A stretch of 64,000 bases of DNA from Heterodera schachtii (Eukaryota > Nematoda > Chromadorea > Rhabditida > Heteroderidae): positions 926,211 through 990,210 of the forward strand of contig SIJG01000037.1 in the NCBI GenBank assembly GCA_023374025.1. The letters run 5' to 3'. Each line of letters starts with the position of its first letter. Within the stretch, counting starts at the first letter, position 1. Positions 28,354 through 39,398 of the stretch are shown here, piece after piece. The notes below the pieces were generated by a model. That model saw only the letters and a program-made list of their open reading frames with translations. It had not been told where the DNA came from and made no database searches. The position numbers were made by a program, and so were the translations under genes.

Positions 28354-28637
28354 ACGGAACGCCGCAGACGGACGGACGATGATGGCATTGTTATTGATGA
28401 TGATATCGGATGGATTTCATATTTAATTGCTGTGTAATTATGCATAATTATTGTATTGTTTTTGCCTGCCATTTTCGGTGCTCATATTCATTTCCTTGTG
28501 GTTACTCTGTTGTGTATGGTATTATAATTATTGTGTGTTGTTCTGTATGCTATTATTATCTATTAATGGCTTGTTGATAAATCTGTGTATAAATTGCCGA
28601 AGCGCTTCGCTTTTCTTGATGTTTTAATGAGTTTCGT

Positions 28638-29949
28638 CGGAACCGCTCAGTTCGGCCCCCACAGTTCGGCCCCCACGATTCGGCCCCAGCTCGTTTTTCC
28701 ATGTTAGCTTTTTTATTTGTTATCCAAATCCATAAATCTTGGTATCATTCGAAAGCTCTTAACATGCTCTATTAGCCTTACATAAAGCGAAAAATTTTCC
28801 AAGCCTAGAAAAAATTTTAGTGAGAAAAAAACTTGAAATTTTCGACTTTTTCGCAATTTTCATGTATAACTTTTTTGATATTTGTCTAATCGCAAAGCAA
28901 TAGCTTAGAAAAAGCTTCGTACCGCTGGTAGCCCCCCTTTTTCGAAAAACAAAATTTTTGAAATTTTTTTTCGAGAAAAGATTATATTAGGGGTTTTAAG
29001 GGTTGGAGAATCCGAATCTGACAGTAATTTCGACCTATGTCGAACCCCGAACCCGGGTTCGAGCAAAAAATCGAAAATTCAAATTTTTATTTTTGGTTTT
29101 AAAATGGCTTACATATAGGGAAACAGGCCCGTAGCCAGGGGGGGGGAAGGGGGGGGAATTCCCCCCCCCCCCGAAATGAAAATTTTTAGAAATTCTCCAG
29201 CGAATAATGGAAAAAATTTTCGAATTCCCCCCCCCCCAAACGAAAATTTTTAAATTTTATAGGCAATTTTCGTAACAAATAGCACTCAAATTTTGAAAAT
29301 TTTCCCGGCGGCGCCTATCGGCACCGCCGGACCTCCATTTTGCACTAGTTTTTTTGCCATAAAACGACCAAAATAGGATCATTTTTAGTGAAAAAGTGCA
29401 GTTTTTACCCAGCAGCGGGGGAAAAATCTTTTTTGTATTGGGTAAATAGCAAAAAAAAAAAAAGCTCTTCAGTTGGAGGAGCAAAAAAAAAAAAAAAGGT
29501 CTTCAGGTCGGGTCCCCCCCCCGAAAATTTTTTCTGGCTACGGGCTTGTAGGGAAACAAAACTAAAAGTCAACAAATCCTCTAAAAAAAATCACAACCAT
29601 TTTTAGACCAAAAATGAGAAATTCGAAAATTTGAATTTTCTACTTTTTGCTCGAATCCGGGTTCTGGGTTCGACATAGGACGAAATTACTGTCAGATTCG
29701 GATTCTCCGACCCTTAAAACCCCTAATATAATCTTCACTCAAAAAAAATTTCAAAAATTTTGTTTTTCGAAAAAGGGGGACTACCATCGGTACTATTACC
29801 AAAGCTTCTAAACACCTTAAGCTTTCAAATAATACCAACAATGTGGGTTCTGTTTGACAAAGAAAAAAGTTATAGAAAGTTGTAGTGGAAAAACATGCTG
29901 GGGCCGAACCGTGGGGGCCGAACTGTGGGGGCCGAACTGAGGTAGACCG
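28638..29949. mobile_element. 1.3-kb inverted-repeat element with GTTCGGCCCCCAC tips and target duplication
   Basis: The left end reads CTCAGTTCGGCCCCCACAG, repeats the GTTCGGCCCC word three times, and is mirrored at 29893-29941. Inner arms (28745-29080 against 29620-29850) also pair. AGTTTCGT (or GAGTTTCGT) flanks both outer ends, at 28630-28637 and 29950-29957, consistent with an 8-9 bp target duplication of hAT or Mutator type. No coding region. At the centre is a CCCC-rich insert (29140-29530) holding the hairpin GGCGGCGCC...CACCGCC. Confidence 0.75.
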
Positions 29950-30069
29950 AGTTTCGTGCCGTTTAAATTTAGCGCGAAAATTATCCAATTTCTGTTGATT
30001 TACAATCTCAAAATCTGTCTCAATTTTCGGGATTTCTGTTCACAAAATTGACATCTATTTCAGCCAATT

Positions 30070-30596
30070 CCTTTAAAAGGAGTCGAGGTACTTGTACAGT
30101 TTGGACCACATAGAACATTTTTTGGTAATAGTGTGCTTTGTCCCCCCCCCCCCCTTTTTGGAATAAAAATTTTTTTCTTCTAAAAAGTCGTGAAAACATT
30201 TTTACAAGGGTTTTTGGGTCGCTGTTCACGAATCTGGCATCTGTTTCGGCCAATTTCGAATCCCGGACCCGAATTCGAACAAAAAGTCGAAAACTCAAAT
30301 TTTCGATTTTCACATTTTTGGTTCTAACTTTGTTTAAACATATAAAAACGAAGTTAGAGTCCTCATTACTTCAATAAAATATCATTTAAACTAATTTTAG
30401 ACTAAAAATCTCAAAATCGAAAATTTGAATTTTCGACTTTTTGTTCGAATTCGGGTCCGGGATTCGAAATTGGCCGAAACAGATGCCAGATTCGTGAACA
30501 GCGACCCCAAAAACCCTTGTAAAAATGTTTTCACGACTTTTTAGAAGAAAAAAATTTTATTCCAAAAAGGGGGGGACAAAGCACACTATTACCCAT
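30070..30596. mobile_element. Foldback, GTAATAGTGTGCTTTGTCC family
   Basis: The ends GGTAATAGTGTGCTTTGTCC (30124) and its complement (about 30594) face each other. Arms contain CACGAATCTGGCATCTGTTT and its inverse. It is the same design as 13939-14408. A GGTACTTGTACAGTTTGG end lies just outside, at 30087-30110. Confidence 0.75.
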
Positions 30597-30604
30597 TTTT
30601 TTGT

Positions 30605-31015
30605 TTTTAATAGTAAAAATGGATTTTCCGGGGTATTCGGGGTCGCTAATCACGAATATGACTTCCATTTCGACCAATTTCGAACCCCGGGCCCGAATTT
30701 GAACCAAAGCCGAAATTTTTTTTTTTATTACCAAAATCCATCTTTATTGTCCAAAATCGATTCAAATGCACTGAATTGAATAGAAAACAGGGATTTGTTG
30801 CCATTTCATGCATTTGAATCGATTTTGGACAATAAAGGAGGATTTGTGAAAAATCAATTTTGGACACTTGTTCGAATTAGGGTCCGGGGTTCGAAATAGG
30901 CCGGAATGGAGGTCATATTCGTGATCAGCGACCCCGAATACCCTGGAAAACAAATTTTATCATAAAAAATTAAAAAAAAATTTTTTATGTGGCCCAAACT
31001 GTACAAGTACCGGAG
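30605..31015. mobile_element. Inverted-repeat element
   Basis: The arm GGGTATTCGGGGTCGCTAAT (30629) is inverted at about 30920-30945. An inner pair is built on CATTTGAATCGATTTTGGAC and its complement. The right edge carries the CAAACTGTACAAGTACC tip. No coding region. Confidence 0.65.
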
Positions 31016-31254
31016 TCGATTTCATGGAATTCCTTTATAAATTTATAGATTCGTTATCAGTGACCACTAAAATACCCAGAAACAAGTTTTCACGACTTAC
31101 TACCAAAAAAAAAAACATTTTCAAACCCAAGTGTCCCAGCATAATAGATTGGATCACATAATTGTTTATTAGTTCATAAAAATGTACATATAAAAAAATC
31201 GAATCAAAAATGAGAGAGTACCGTACCGTATTTTTTCAAAAGAGAGATAGAGAG

Positions 31255-31322
31255 AGTACCGTATTTCTTAGGGTGGTTGAAAAACAGAGCCCCCGGCGGG
31301 CACTATTAGAAGAAATACGGCA
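31255..31322. mobile_element. ACCGTATTT MITE
   Basis: Short palindromic copy: TACCGTATTTCTTAGGGTGG, GAGCCCCCGGCGGGC, then AAGAAATACGGC. It lies just past the 3' end of the G alpha gene. Confidence 0.65.
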
Positions 31323-31424
31323 ATTTTTTGTCATTTGATCACAGCATTTGGTAGCATTTTAATGCCATTCTTCGAGTGACGAGAACAGTTGGATGAATTG
31401 GCTGATGCATTTGTTGATGATTCA

Positions 31425-34400
31425 TCAACACAATCCCATGGATTTGAGATTCTCAAAAATGCCGTTTTTGATTTATTTTTTAAATTTATTTGGCACACCT
31501 TGGCAATTATCATGTCTAAACATGCATCCAACACAAATTGGACATTCTGAAAATTAAAAATTAGGGATTACACCAGCACAGGATGTGTGCCGACGGCCTC
31601 AAAAAAAAAAAAAAAAATCGGAGATTGGATTTCCGAGCCAAAATTGTCGGAAATCGGCAATCGGAATGCCGCCGACACATCCCTGGGCTCCCAGCAGGTC
31701 CCGTTTTCCAAAAGGATGAAAAATTACGACAATCGGCATTCCGACGGCTAGAAAAAAAATACGGCATCGGAATTTTGACGACGGCAAAAAATTTCGGCAA
31801 CCGGATTTCCTAGCCAAAAATGTCGCGAATCGGAATGCCGCACATCCTCGGAATGCCCTCTAATAATGTCCAGCAGCCGGGAATCGCGGAATCCCGCGAC
31901 TCGGGAATTCCCTAGGGTTTTCAGTAATGCCAAGTCTCGGGATTCCGATTTGTCCACTACTAAATAATTACGTTTGTGTCCGTTGCGCATGTGTGGTGGC
32001 AATAAATTTCCCGTTGCCGTGACCTGTTCATCTGCTCAAACTTCCACTGGATATAATTTATGCATTCTGTTTGATTCTGTTGCCCTGAAACCCATTAATT
32101 GGCCATTATATTTTTTAATTGATTTTTGATTTTTGTAGATTAAATTGGCATTTTGTCTTTGACTCAGCAGCGATATTGCTCTTTGGATTTAGGATTTTCT
32201 GGCATTTGGGAAAGGTAATCGCTGGAAAAAAAAAATTTGTTTTTGTCCATTTCATAACAAAAATTTTCCCCTTACAAATTAGGGACAGGGGGTGGGGTAA
32301 TTTGCCCGTCGTGTACCACAGAGATTTGTGCCAACGCCTTCAAAAATAGTGGAAAAACCGGCATTTAGACAACCCATCCGTGCCGTGACCTCGTCCTCCC
32401 CCCTGGGACTGTCCCTGGCATTGACGGTACAAAATTTTTTCTTTCGGTTTTCGATTTCAAGACAAAATGCAAAAATTGAGACCCTAAAATTTTTGTTTTT
32501 TTTTGAAAAATTTTCCTAGTAGAGAAAAGCAACACCACCTTTGTACTCGGGAAAGCACACAGTCAACGGGGAACGCTGAATTTTGTCCGCAAAAATGTCC
32601 TTTTTGTTGAGGAACACTGGGCAAATAAAACCAAATTAATTAATTAGTTAAACTAATTAATTAATTTAATTGGTTTGCCCTTACAAATAAAATGAATGTC
32701 AGCGAACCACGGGCTGTTGCAAATCGAGTCAAACAGCTTCAACGATTCTTGCATTCTGAAAGGTATAATTAATTAATTAGTTAATTAATTATTTCTATTA
32801 ATTAATTTAAATATTTGACAATTTCGGTTTATGACCAAATTTCGGTTGTTTTTTTTTCACAAAATGTGCGTAGAATTACATAAATAATATTCAACACTTT
32901 TAAATTAATTATAGGTCCATTTGAAGAAATAAATGTCCGCTTTATGCCTTCGAAATAATTTTGAGCGTGCATTTTTTTTTGACAATTTACGCACACATTT
33001 TTGTAAATTATTCATTATTATTAGGGCTCGAAATTGTATGGATTAATATATTTTTTTTTGCGCATATGCTATGAAGAAAGGGTCTCAAAAATAGCATTTC
33101 TACGTTCAAATTTTTTGATTTGGTGAAGGTTTTTAGTCCATATAAATCCATATTTTGGGGGTTTTCGGGAATAAATCCATATTTCGCCACGTTTTTAGTC
33201 CATATTTTGGCCATTTTTGGCAAATTTTCATAAGAAAAATGCAAAAAAAAAGCGAAAAATACACCACTAAAGATAGACTTTGTGGAAATTTTTAAAAATT
33301 ACACCCCCAAAAATACGAAAAATTTGGGTTTTGTCGGTCATTTTGGCATTTATAAATATTTTCGCCATTTTTTTTGAACTTTTCTTTTTTTTTTTAAATG
33401 AAAACTACTTTTAAGTTTATTTAAAAGCAAATATTAAATATAAACATATTTTTTGGAATTTTTGAGGGTTTAAAACATATATTTTAGCAGTTTTTAGTCC
33501 ATATTTGGCCATTTTTGTGCTTTTTAGTCCATATTTCGGGCATTTTTAACCCATATTTTATGTCCATATTTTACGTTTTTTGGTCCATATAATTTTGAGC
33601 CCTAATTATTATCCTTTATTGACCGATTTGTGCAATTGTCTTCCCGCAATGTTTGATCATATTCCGACAGGGATGAGATGAAAATGATGGCATTCACATT
33701 GTCAAAGCAATGAATCCACTTCAAATAATACAAGCGGAGGATTAATTAATTAATTAATTAATTAATTAATTGTCCCGTTAATTAATTGTGTCTCAAGTTG
33801 TTAAATATTTATTTATTTTTTCATTTAATTGTTTTATTTATAATTATATGCAATTGTTGAAATGTCTTTACTTTTTTACGTTCGGACCTTTGGCCGCCAA
33901 CATCGATGACCCTAAAAAAGCAGAGACAATTCAAAAACAATTATCTTGAAAATGATCATTTTAATTGAATTAAAATATTATTTTTCATTTTAAAATTTAT
34001 AAATAAAAGCATGTTTAAATAATTCGCTTTTAAATTCACCAAAATTAAAAATATTATATTTCTGTGATGGATGGATTATAAATAAAAATATTTTAGATAA
34101 ACTTTTTTTCAAAATTAACATATTTTAATTGAATTAATTAAACAATTTTTTATTATTATAAATAATTAATTGAAATATAAACAAAAATATGTTTAAATAT
34201 AATTTTCATTTAAAAATTCACTAAAATTAATTCGTTTTAACAGATTATTTTCACCTAAAAGTGAGCCCTTTCAGCTCAAAAAGCACTTCAGTGATTCCGG
34301 TAGTCTGAAAAATACTTTTTCAATTAAAATTAAATTATCAATTAATTAATAATTAATTAATTGTTTGCCTTAATTCGTGTTCTGAGCAAGTCTTGCTCTG

Positions 34401-36290
34401 TTGGCAAATATTCCGGCGCACTTAACCGAGGCAAATTGTCCAAGAAATATTTGGCCGAGTCGTCAATCTGAAAAGATATTTAAAATTAAAAAAAAATAAT
34501 TTAAAAATAAATAATATACCGTATTTCCTGAAATAGAGCCACCCCTTCCCTTAATTAGTGCCCTTCCTCTGAAATAAAGCCCCACTTTTGAGGGTGGTTG
34601 AAAAATAAAGCCCCCAGGGGCAATATTCAAGGAAAATACGGTATTCCTGGATTATTAGAGATTTGTTCGGGATCAAAAAATCTTGACTGATCAATGAGGG
34701 ACATTAAATCACAAATTTGCCTGATATTCATTGGATCGCCTGTAACACTCCAACACTCCGTCATCTTGCCATAACCTTTGCATGGCTTCCGAAAGTTCTT
34801 CCGTCAATTCCTCCTTAAAAATTTAAAATCGTCACACTCAATCAACGATGACTAAATTAGTCGCTAATTATCGAATTAACTAATTGATTAATTAGGCACA
34901 CTTTATTTGCATGAACAGTGGCAAATACGCGTTGGCTATCTTTCTGTAAAAAAGCGGAGATTAATAAGCATTTTCAATTTTAAAAAAATTCATTTTTTAT
35001 TTTTGTTCACCGACCAGCCGTTCCGGATCACCGAAATCAATTTGCAGATGGAACATGGCACGAAGAATGGCCAACATTGAGTGGATACAATTACTAAATA
35101 CGGTATTTAAAAAAATATAACAAAATCGGTGCCAATTTTGGACAATTTTAGTGGATAAAAATTGTATAAAAAGTTGGCAGGATGCCATGAAATTAATGTA
35201 AGCCTGTTGAACGGATTTTGAAATCCAATAGTTGTTTTCCATATTTAATTTTACCAAAAATTGGCGGTAACTTTTGAGGCATTTTGTACATTTTTTTCTA
35301 CGTCAAAACTGGTAAACGGTAAATACCGGTTTTTACAGTAACCCAAAAATTCAGAAATTTCCCACAAAGTACTGTGAATACATAACAAATAAATGCCATT
35401 TCACACCTCAACACCACCGGCTTTATCAGCAGCAAATCCTGCTTTGAGAAGCCGTCCTTGTGCAAAATCCTGAAAATTTATTTTGAAATTTAAACATTTT
35501 TTTTAAATCTTTTTTCGGCACCTCATCTGCTTCAAAATTGTGCTTTTGCCGCTTTCACCAGCGCCTAAATTAATTTTAAAAATTTCTTAGTGAATTTTCA
35601 ATGCATTTTCCCCATAAAAAGCATGGCAAATGCTCTTAATTTGGCCCTAGCACAAATTGGCACAACTAATTGAATAATTTATTATGGCCGCGAAAAGCGG
35701 CGTCATGGGCTTTTCGGCATGACAAAAAATGCCATGCCCAAAAAAGTTTGAAAAAATTGGTTTTATTTATTCGTCTAATCAAATTAAATTACATTAAACT
35801 ATATTTTAATAATTATTTTTATTTTCGGTTAACGGACCTAACAGAAGCAATTTGATGATGCGCAAATTCATCGATTGCTAAAATAATTGACAAATTAATT
35901 AATTAATTTTTTTTACACCATGGGAAACTTCTTTTTTCATCACACTGACATTAATACAGTATGCCACCCCGACTGATAAATAATACGCTATTGGTACAGT
36001 ATGCCCCAAGGGAGTGTTATTGTGTGTCCCATTACGGTGCGCGTGCTCGCTCATTACGGTCAGTATTCTTCCGGCACGGTACGCCATTCATTCCCTGCTG
36101 TACAGCGCTACAGTTACCAAACCCCAACCAACCAACAGTACAGTATATTTTCCGGTATCATCCCCGGAAAGATACGGTACAAATTGCCGTCTCCCATCAC
36201 TCTTCTGCTGACCTCCTTGCGCAACTGTTCCTCAATGCGCCGGTTGTGCCTTTTCTGATCCTTGTGGTCCTTGGAAGCGCAATGGCCCAT
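31425..36290 (-). CDS. Heterotrimeric G protein alpha subunit (nematode GPA type)
   Basis: Sixteen exons join in phase to 352 aa: 36290-36213, 35877-35838, 35564-35522, 35469-35407, 35093-35015, 34943-34902, 34813-34721, 34467-34369, 34304-34255, 33911-33872, 33718-33624, 32755-32685, 32616-32539, 32084-31972, 31546-31499 and 31451-31425. All GTPase motifs are present: P-loop GAGESGKS (40-47), switch I RTR (175-177), DVGGQ (199-203), NKKD (268-271) and TCATDT (322-327). The N-terminus MGHCASKD keeps Gly2 and a Cys for lipidation. The C-terminus NLKSMGLC has Met at -4, where Gi/o proteins carry the pertussis-toxin Cys. Two introns need GC donors (CAG|GCAAAT at 34720, AAG|GCAAAC at 34368). It couples receptors to effectors at the membrane; the subclass is uncertain, perhaps a sensory GPA. 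Confidence 0.95.
34517..34645. mobile_element. ACCGTATTT MITE inside G alpha intron 7
   Basis: Ends ACCGTATTTCCTGAAATAG and GAAAATACGGTATTCC are inverted around TTTTGAGGGTGGTTGAAAAA and TAAAGCCCCCAGGGGC. This is the longest and best-preserved member of the family, and it lies within one of the GC-AG introns. Confidence 0.7.
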
Positions 36291-36299
36291 TGTTGTGGC

Positions 36300-38800
36300 A
36301 TTCAAAAAAGGCTGCAATTTGGGGGGGGGGGCATTTTATTGGGAGGGCTGAGACAAAATGTCGACAAATTTTGGCATGAAAAAACCGGGCAAAATGTCAA
36401 AAAAGATTTGCAAGAAAAATATGGACAAAATACCGACAAAATTGTTACGAAAATTCGACAAATTTCTACAAAGTGCCGAAAATTATGTTTTAGAGACAAT
36501 CTTAAATGATAAATGCCGAGCCGGAATGTTCGACTTTTCTTGAATTAAAAAAAATCATTGCATTGTCTCGGCTTTCTGTCGAAATGTCCCTTTTTTGGTT
36601 CGGTTGACACTTTGTCTCGGATTTAATTTAAATTTAAAAATTAAAATTAATTTGATAATCAGTAATTAATCACATTGACATAAGCTGTTGTGGAGAAACA
36701 CCTGCAAACAAATGCGCTGCTTCCGTCGCCGCCGGCGACGTTTTTGCCAATTTTAGGGGACGGACGGAAATGCCGCTTTTTTTATGGTGCGCGAAAGAGG
36801 GGCGGACGGATAAAGAAATAATTAACAATAATTGTTTAATAGGATTTCCGTCATTTTTGAAATTTTTTTTCGTCCGTCCGTCCAACAAACAAGCCAAAAA
36901 ATTCCTTAACAAAAAACAATTTAATCTGGATATTAGCGCCGTTGCCAAAGTGATGTGTTGTATATTATGGTGTGATAAAAATGATAGCGCCGCGGGACGG
37001 CACTAATTAACACTAATTAGTGCCTGAAAATTTAATTTGTTTTTGTGTCGGCCGCCGCCGCCGCCGCCGCCAATTTGATGGACTTTTGATTGGATTGCAC
37101 TTGTTTCTTCTCGTCATAATTAGGGATGCCAGAGGCATCCGTGCCCACGCCACACATGAGATTGTGCCATTCCGGGATGGGGACGGGCACAGGCAAAAAT
37201 TGCCAGGGATCGCGAAAGATACGCATATGAAAATGCCAAAAATTGTTCCCCTAGGGGGAGAATGGAAAGAAATATTGCCAAACTTTGAGGGGTAATAATG
37301 GGATGGAAAATGGGCAAAATTAACAGAGTGATTTGGCAATACATCCAAAATGGACAAAAGTAGGAACAACCAAGAAAAGAGGTGGCCAAAATACACTATT
37401 AATTTTGATTGGGAAGAATGGCCAAATTATATAAAAATGCCAAAAGAAATGGAAAATTAGCAAAGGAATGTGCCCCAAAAATGCCAAAAAAATTTTCAAA
37501 ATCGCAATTTCAAAATATTTAACGGCATTTATAAATTATTTAATTTTTAATCCATTTTTATGTGCTGTCTTAATAAATTGCTGCTGCTGCTGCTCATGGA
37601 ACACACAGCAGCAGGAAGCAGTCCATGCAGAAAATGGGCACAAAAATGAAACAAAAAAGTTTTCCATTAAACAAATGGCAAAAATTGCCGCATGATGGCA
37701 TTAGCCGAAAAAGCAAAAAGCGACGGGGGGGGGGGGGAGAAGCGGACGGACGGGCGATGGGCTGGACGACGACAAAACAACAACAATTTTTGTGGCCCTT
37801 TAAACATTGTGCCAACGGCAGGCACACATGGCACGGCATGACGGGCGGAAGAGCGGCGATGATGATGAAACGGGGAGAGGGGGGGGGGGAGAACATTTCG
37901 GCACGGCCGTTTCGGCGCCAGAAACTTTTAAAACATTTTTTTGCCGCTTTTTTGCTGGTCAGTAGATTTAAGACATTCCCGGTTCTCAATTATGCTAGAA
38001 TCAAAATCATCTCCATTCAATGGCAGCAGCGAGAAAAATGCCAGAAAAAGTCAATTAATTTAATGGGTTTTTCGGCCATAAATTTTTTTAGCGAAATGAA
38101 ATTTTGAAGGATAAAAGATTTGTCAGCCTCTTTCCATTGGCACCAATTTTAGATATTAGATTTGGTGACCAAATACAACAGATATCGCGAATAATGGGTG
38201 CCGAAACGTCACTGTATGAGGGGGGGGGGGGGGAGAGGCGATGGCATGGCACCCAGGGGAGGGCACAGCGGCGTCCGCTCTTTTTATCCCATGCCAATGG
38301 CATTTTCTCTGTCTCTCCTGCTTTTTCACTCTCTCTCTCTGTGTCCATTTATGGCGCGTGGGCGGGACCCGCGCCCCGGGGGACACGGGGACGGCACTTG
38401 TGCCGTGCCGGCCCAACCCCCAGCCAATCGACCCACCCAAACGGTGCCCCCCCCCCGCCGCCCCCTGAGGGGATAATCAATTGTTGAGCAACCCACCAGC
38501 CACAGCCAATGTGCCATTCCCGTCCCCCGCCCATTCATCCATCGCTTCGTTCTCCTCGAGAGTGATAACAACAGGGAGGGAGGGCGGCGGCAAAACTGTC
38601 GAGAATGGGAAGGGCGAGCGAAAATTTTGGGGTGGCGAGAGAGAGAGCTTTGTGGCTTTTCCACTATTGGCACATGCCGTAAAAAAAGAGGGCATCATTA
38701 AGCGTTAAAGGCTTCGACAAATACATGACCGAAATTCAAAATAGGCGAGAAAAAATGAACATTAGAATGAAGACGAGTTAACTTACAAATTAGGTCACTC
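36300..38800. other. 2.5 kb without a recognised gene
   Basis: Mixed low-complexity DNA: G runs near 36322, 37727, 37880 and 38220, a GCC run near 37055, and C-rich tracts near 38450. Open frames here are short, biased in composition and lack splice partners. It is probably the G alpha upstream region and spacer. Confidence 0.55.
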
Positions 38801-38811
38801 AAAAGGTAACC

Positions 38812-38905
38812 CGCCCGCCGGTGGGACTCGAACCCACGGCACTTCCAATCCGCCGCTGTGGAATGCCCTCCCTACTCAACCCAACTGAACTCGGGCGCAC
38901 CTTTC
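38812..38905 (-). repeat. tRNA-like sequence with intact box B
   Basis: On the minus strand, GTGGGTTCGAGTCCCAC forms a perfect T arm. The ends CGCCCG and CGGGCG can pair, and GGCATTCCA/TGGAAGTGCC gives a longer arm. Three extra bases between T arm and acceptor, and an odd central arm, argue against a functional tRNA. A tRNA-derived SINE or a pseudogene is more likely. Confidence 0.4.
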
Positions 38906-39024
38906 ACCCGTTCCTGGGCCAAAAGAAAATCAAATCCACACAACGCAACGAAAAATGAGTGTATTTAGCGAAAAAAAAATGGTTTTTAAGAACAATTTTC
39001 GAATTAATTTTTGGAATATTTTTT

Positions 39025-39195
39025 CTCGGCGACATTTTGTCTCGGCGATGTTTTGTCCCGGCGACGCTTTGTCTCGGCGACGTTTTGTCTCGGTGGCGTT
39101 CTGTCACGGCGACGTTTTGTCTCGGCGACATTTTGTCCGGCCATGTCTCGGCGACGACGTTTCGGCGGCGATCTGTCGTCAGCGACGGTTTTTCC
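39025..39195. repeat. CGGCGACGTTTTGTCT tandem array
   Basis: About ten copies of a 16-18 bp word, (T)CGGCGACGTTTTGTC(TC), run in a row with single-base variants. It is the same word as in the foldback at 6253-6512, here without an opposing arm. It lies downstream of cyclin L. Confidence 0.85.
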
Positions 39196-39398
39196 TGCTC
39201 CGAAAAGCATCGCACCTTAAAATTTTAAAAAAACACATTAAAAAAGGTCTCATTTTTACAAAATTTGCACATACTTCAAGCAAAATCAAATTATACAAAA
39301 ATTGCATTTTGTCCGTGTCCAGACATTGTGCTCCGGGTATTTGTGCCTTTGTCCAAATTCGGAATTCGGATTCAGACTTGAATTTTTTTTAAAGTTGT

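Noticed and set aside
31600..31960. CGGAATGCCG-rich inverted words in G alpha intron 14
   Set aside because: Irregular, no clear borders or spacer pattern; not a CRISPR-type array and not a definable element.
38104..38700. Overlapping Pro/Gly-rich ORFs on both strands
   Set aside because: Produced by C/G-rich low-complexity DNA; no splice partners or recognisable domain.
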